From Proteobacteria bacterium UBA981 (GTDB lineage: Bacteria > Pseudomonadota > Gammaproteobacteria > Ga0077536), in contig DBBP01000014.1 in assembly GCA_002292285.1 (NCBI GenBank), positions 155,046-219,045 on the forward strand: DNA of 64,000 bases, given 5' to 3'. Position numbers and translations under genes: made by a program. Below the pieces are notes generated by a model. That model ran no database searches. It was not told the origin of the DNA and worked only from the letters and a program-made list of their open reading frames with translations. Positions 63,793 through 64,000 of this stretch are shown piece by piece. Numbering within the stretch: the first letter of the stretch is position 1; each line of letters begins with the position of its first letter.

Positions 63793-64000
63793 TGGACACC
63801 CTGAACTAACAATTCAGGAGTATCCAGGATGCCGAAACCAGGCCCCCGAACGACGTATAAATACAGCGACGACTTCAAAGCGACAGCAGTTCGTTTAAGC
63901 GAGTTGCCGGACGTGGCCATCCAGGATGTCGCTGATTCTCTTTACATCCATCCGTTCATGTTGTCTCGTTGGCGCAAACAAGTGCGCGAGGGGATGATAG
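63793..64000 (+). mobile_element. Left end of an IS3-family insertion sequence (truncated by the window)
   Basis: The likely left end starts TGGACACCCTGAAC, shortly before a transposase gene in the IS3 arrangement. Only the first about 208 bases are visible, so the right inverted repeat and target duplication cannot be checked. Confidence 0.65.
63829..64000 (+). CDS. IS3-family transposase OrfA (3' partial)
   Basis: The frame from ATG 63829 runs off the window end: 57 codons visible. It begins with Met-Pro-Lys-Pro-Gly-Pro-Arg-Thr and contains YSDDFKATAVRLSELPDVAI and HPFMLSRWRKQVREG, the helix-turn-helix pattern of IS3-family OrfA (HTH_Tnp_1, PF01527). It binds the IS ends; OrfB with the DDE domain should follow outside the window. 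CAGG occurs 3 bases before the ATG, and a second site CAGGAG at 63815-63820 is 8 bases before. Confidence 0.85.
   Translation, partial: MPKPGPRTTYKYSDDFKATAVRLSELPDVAIQDVADSLYIHPFMLSRWRKQVREGMI

Noticed and set aside
1..64000. tRNA, rRNA, riboswitch or CRISPR features
   Set aside because: I looked for cloverleaf-like arms with TTCRA motifs, rRNA segments and regular spaced repeats and found none that I could support.

Overview
The window looks like chromosome from an uncultured gammaproteobacterium-like organism of moderately high GC. Pointers are a LexA with E. coli-like residue numbering, an E. coli-type phosphoglucomutase, a class II cytochrome c', a Pit phosphate transporter, an outer-membrane beta-barrel porin and a VPIPA-type C-terminal sorting signal. 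The assignment is inferred from protein families only. Most genes are oxidative or hydrolytic catabolic enzymes: two Baeyer-Villiger-type flavoproteins, two luciferase-like monooxygenases, two amidases, several alpha/beta hydrolases, short-chain dehydrogenases and nitroreductases. This suggests a versatile degrader of cyclic, terpenoid, steroid-like or halogenated compounds.

The most notable finding is a pair of genes interrupted by an in-frame UGA that are best read as selenoprotein genes. One is a GrdB-like reductase (37480-38703), where an apparent N-terminal and C-terminal ORF are one frame separated by a single TGA. The other is a peroxiredoxin-like protein (49253-49717, minus), where TGA replaces the first Cys of a W-C-P-x-C motif. 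In both, the residue is followed by Pro-Phe-Cys (U-P-F-C), and a stem-loop starts 11 nt after the UGA, as expected for a bacterial SECIS. No Sec machinery gene is in the window.

Layout: 1-2225 amidohydrolases; 2385-5076 lexA plus a UvrD-like helicase behind a candidate operator; 5169-6425 phosphate transporter; 7040-7471 small orphan gene with terminator; 7532-10021 GlxA-type regulator divergent from a porin; 10134-17340 a minus-strand series (pgm, two SDRs, cytochrome c'/cytochrome b561, alpha/beta hydrolase, BVMO); 17823-22242 SnoaL-like protein, then a glycosyltransferase-methyltransferase fusion and an STT3-like membrane protein; 22337-23776 amidase; 23979-30755 a seven-gene co-directional catabolic run (hydrolase, LLM oxygenase, Zn-ADH, acyl-CoA dehydrogenase, cupin, VOC, SMP-30 lactonase); 31240-32727 a Tat-exported DUF1329 protein with strong terminator; 32882-43938 esterase, MFS transporter, SDR, dehalogenase-like hydrolases around the GrdB-like selenoprotein, PhyH dioxygenase, amidase and a VPIPA-CTERM protein; 43939-49131 LLM oxygenase/BVMO pair, sterol desaturase-like protein and a secreted Cys-rich protein; 49253-55000 Prx-like selenoprotein, heme-binding lyase-like protein, TPR protein, palindromic repeat and phosphodiesterase; 55309-61761 PEP-synthase/rifampicin-phosphotransferase-like enzyme, two nitroreductases and a quinone oxidoreductase; 62541-64000 dTDP-glucose dehydratase and the left end of an IS3-family element.

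The catabolic genes fit a common logic, which is inferred: alcohols are oxidised to ketones (SDR, ADH), ketones to lactones or esters (BVMO, LLM oxygenase), these are opened by hydrolases or the SMP-30 lactonase, and the acids enter CoA-linked oxidation. Porin, MFS and DUF1329 proteins may serve uptake.
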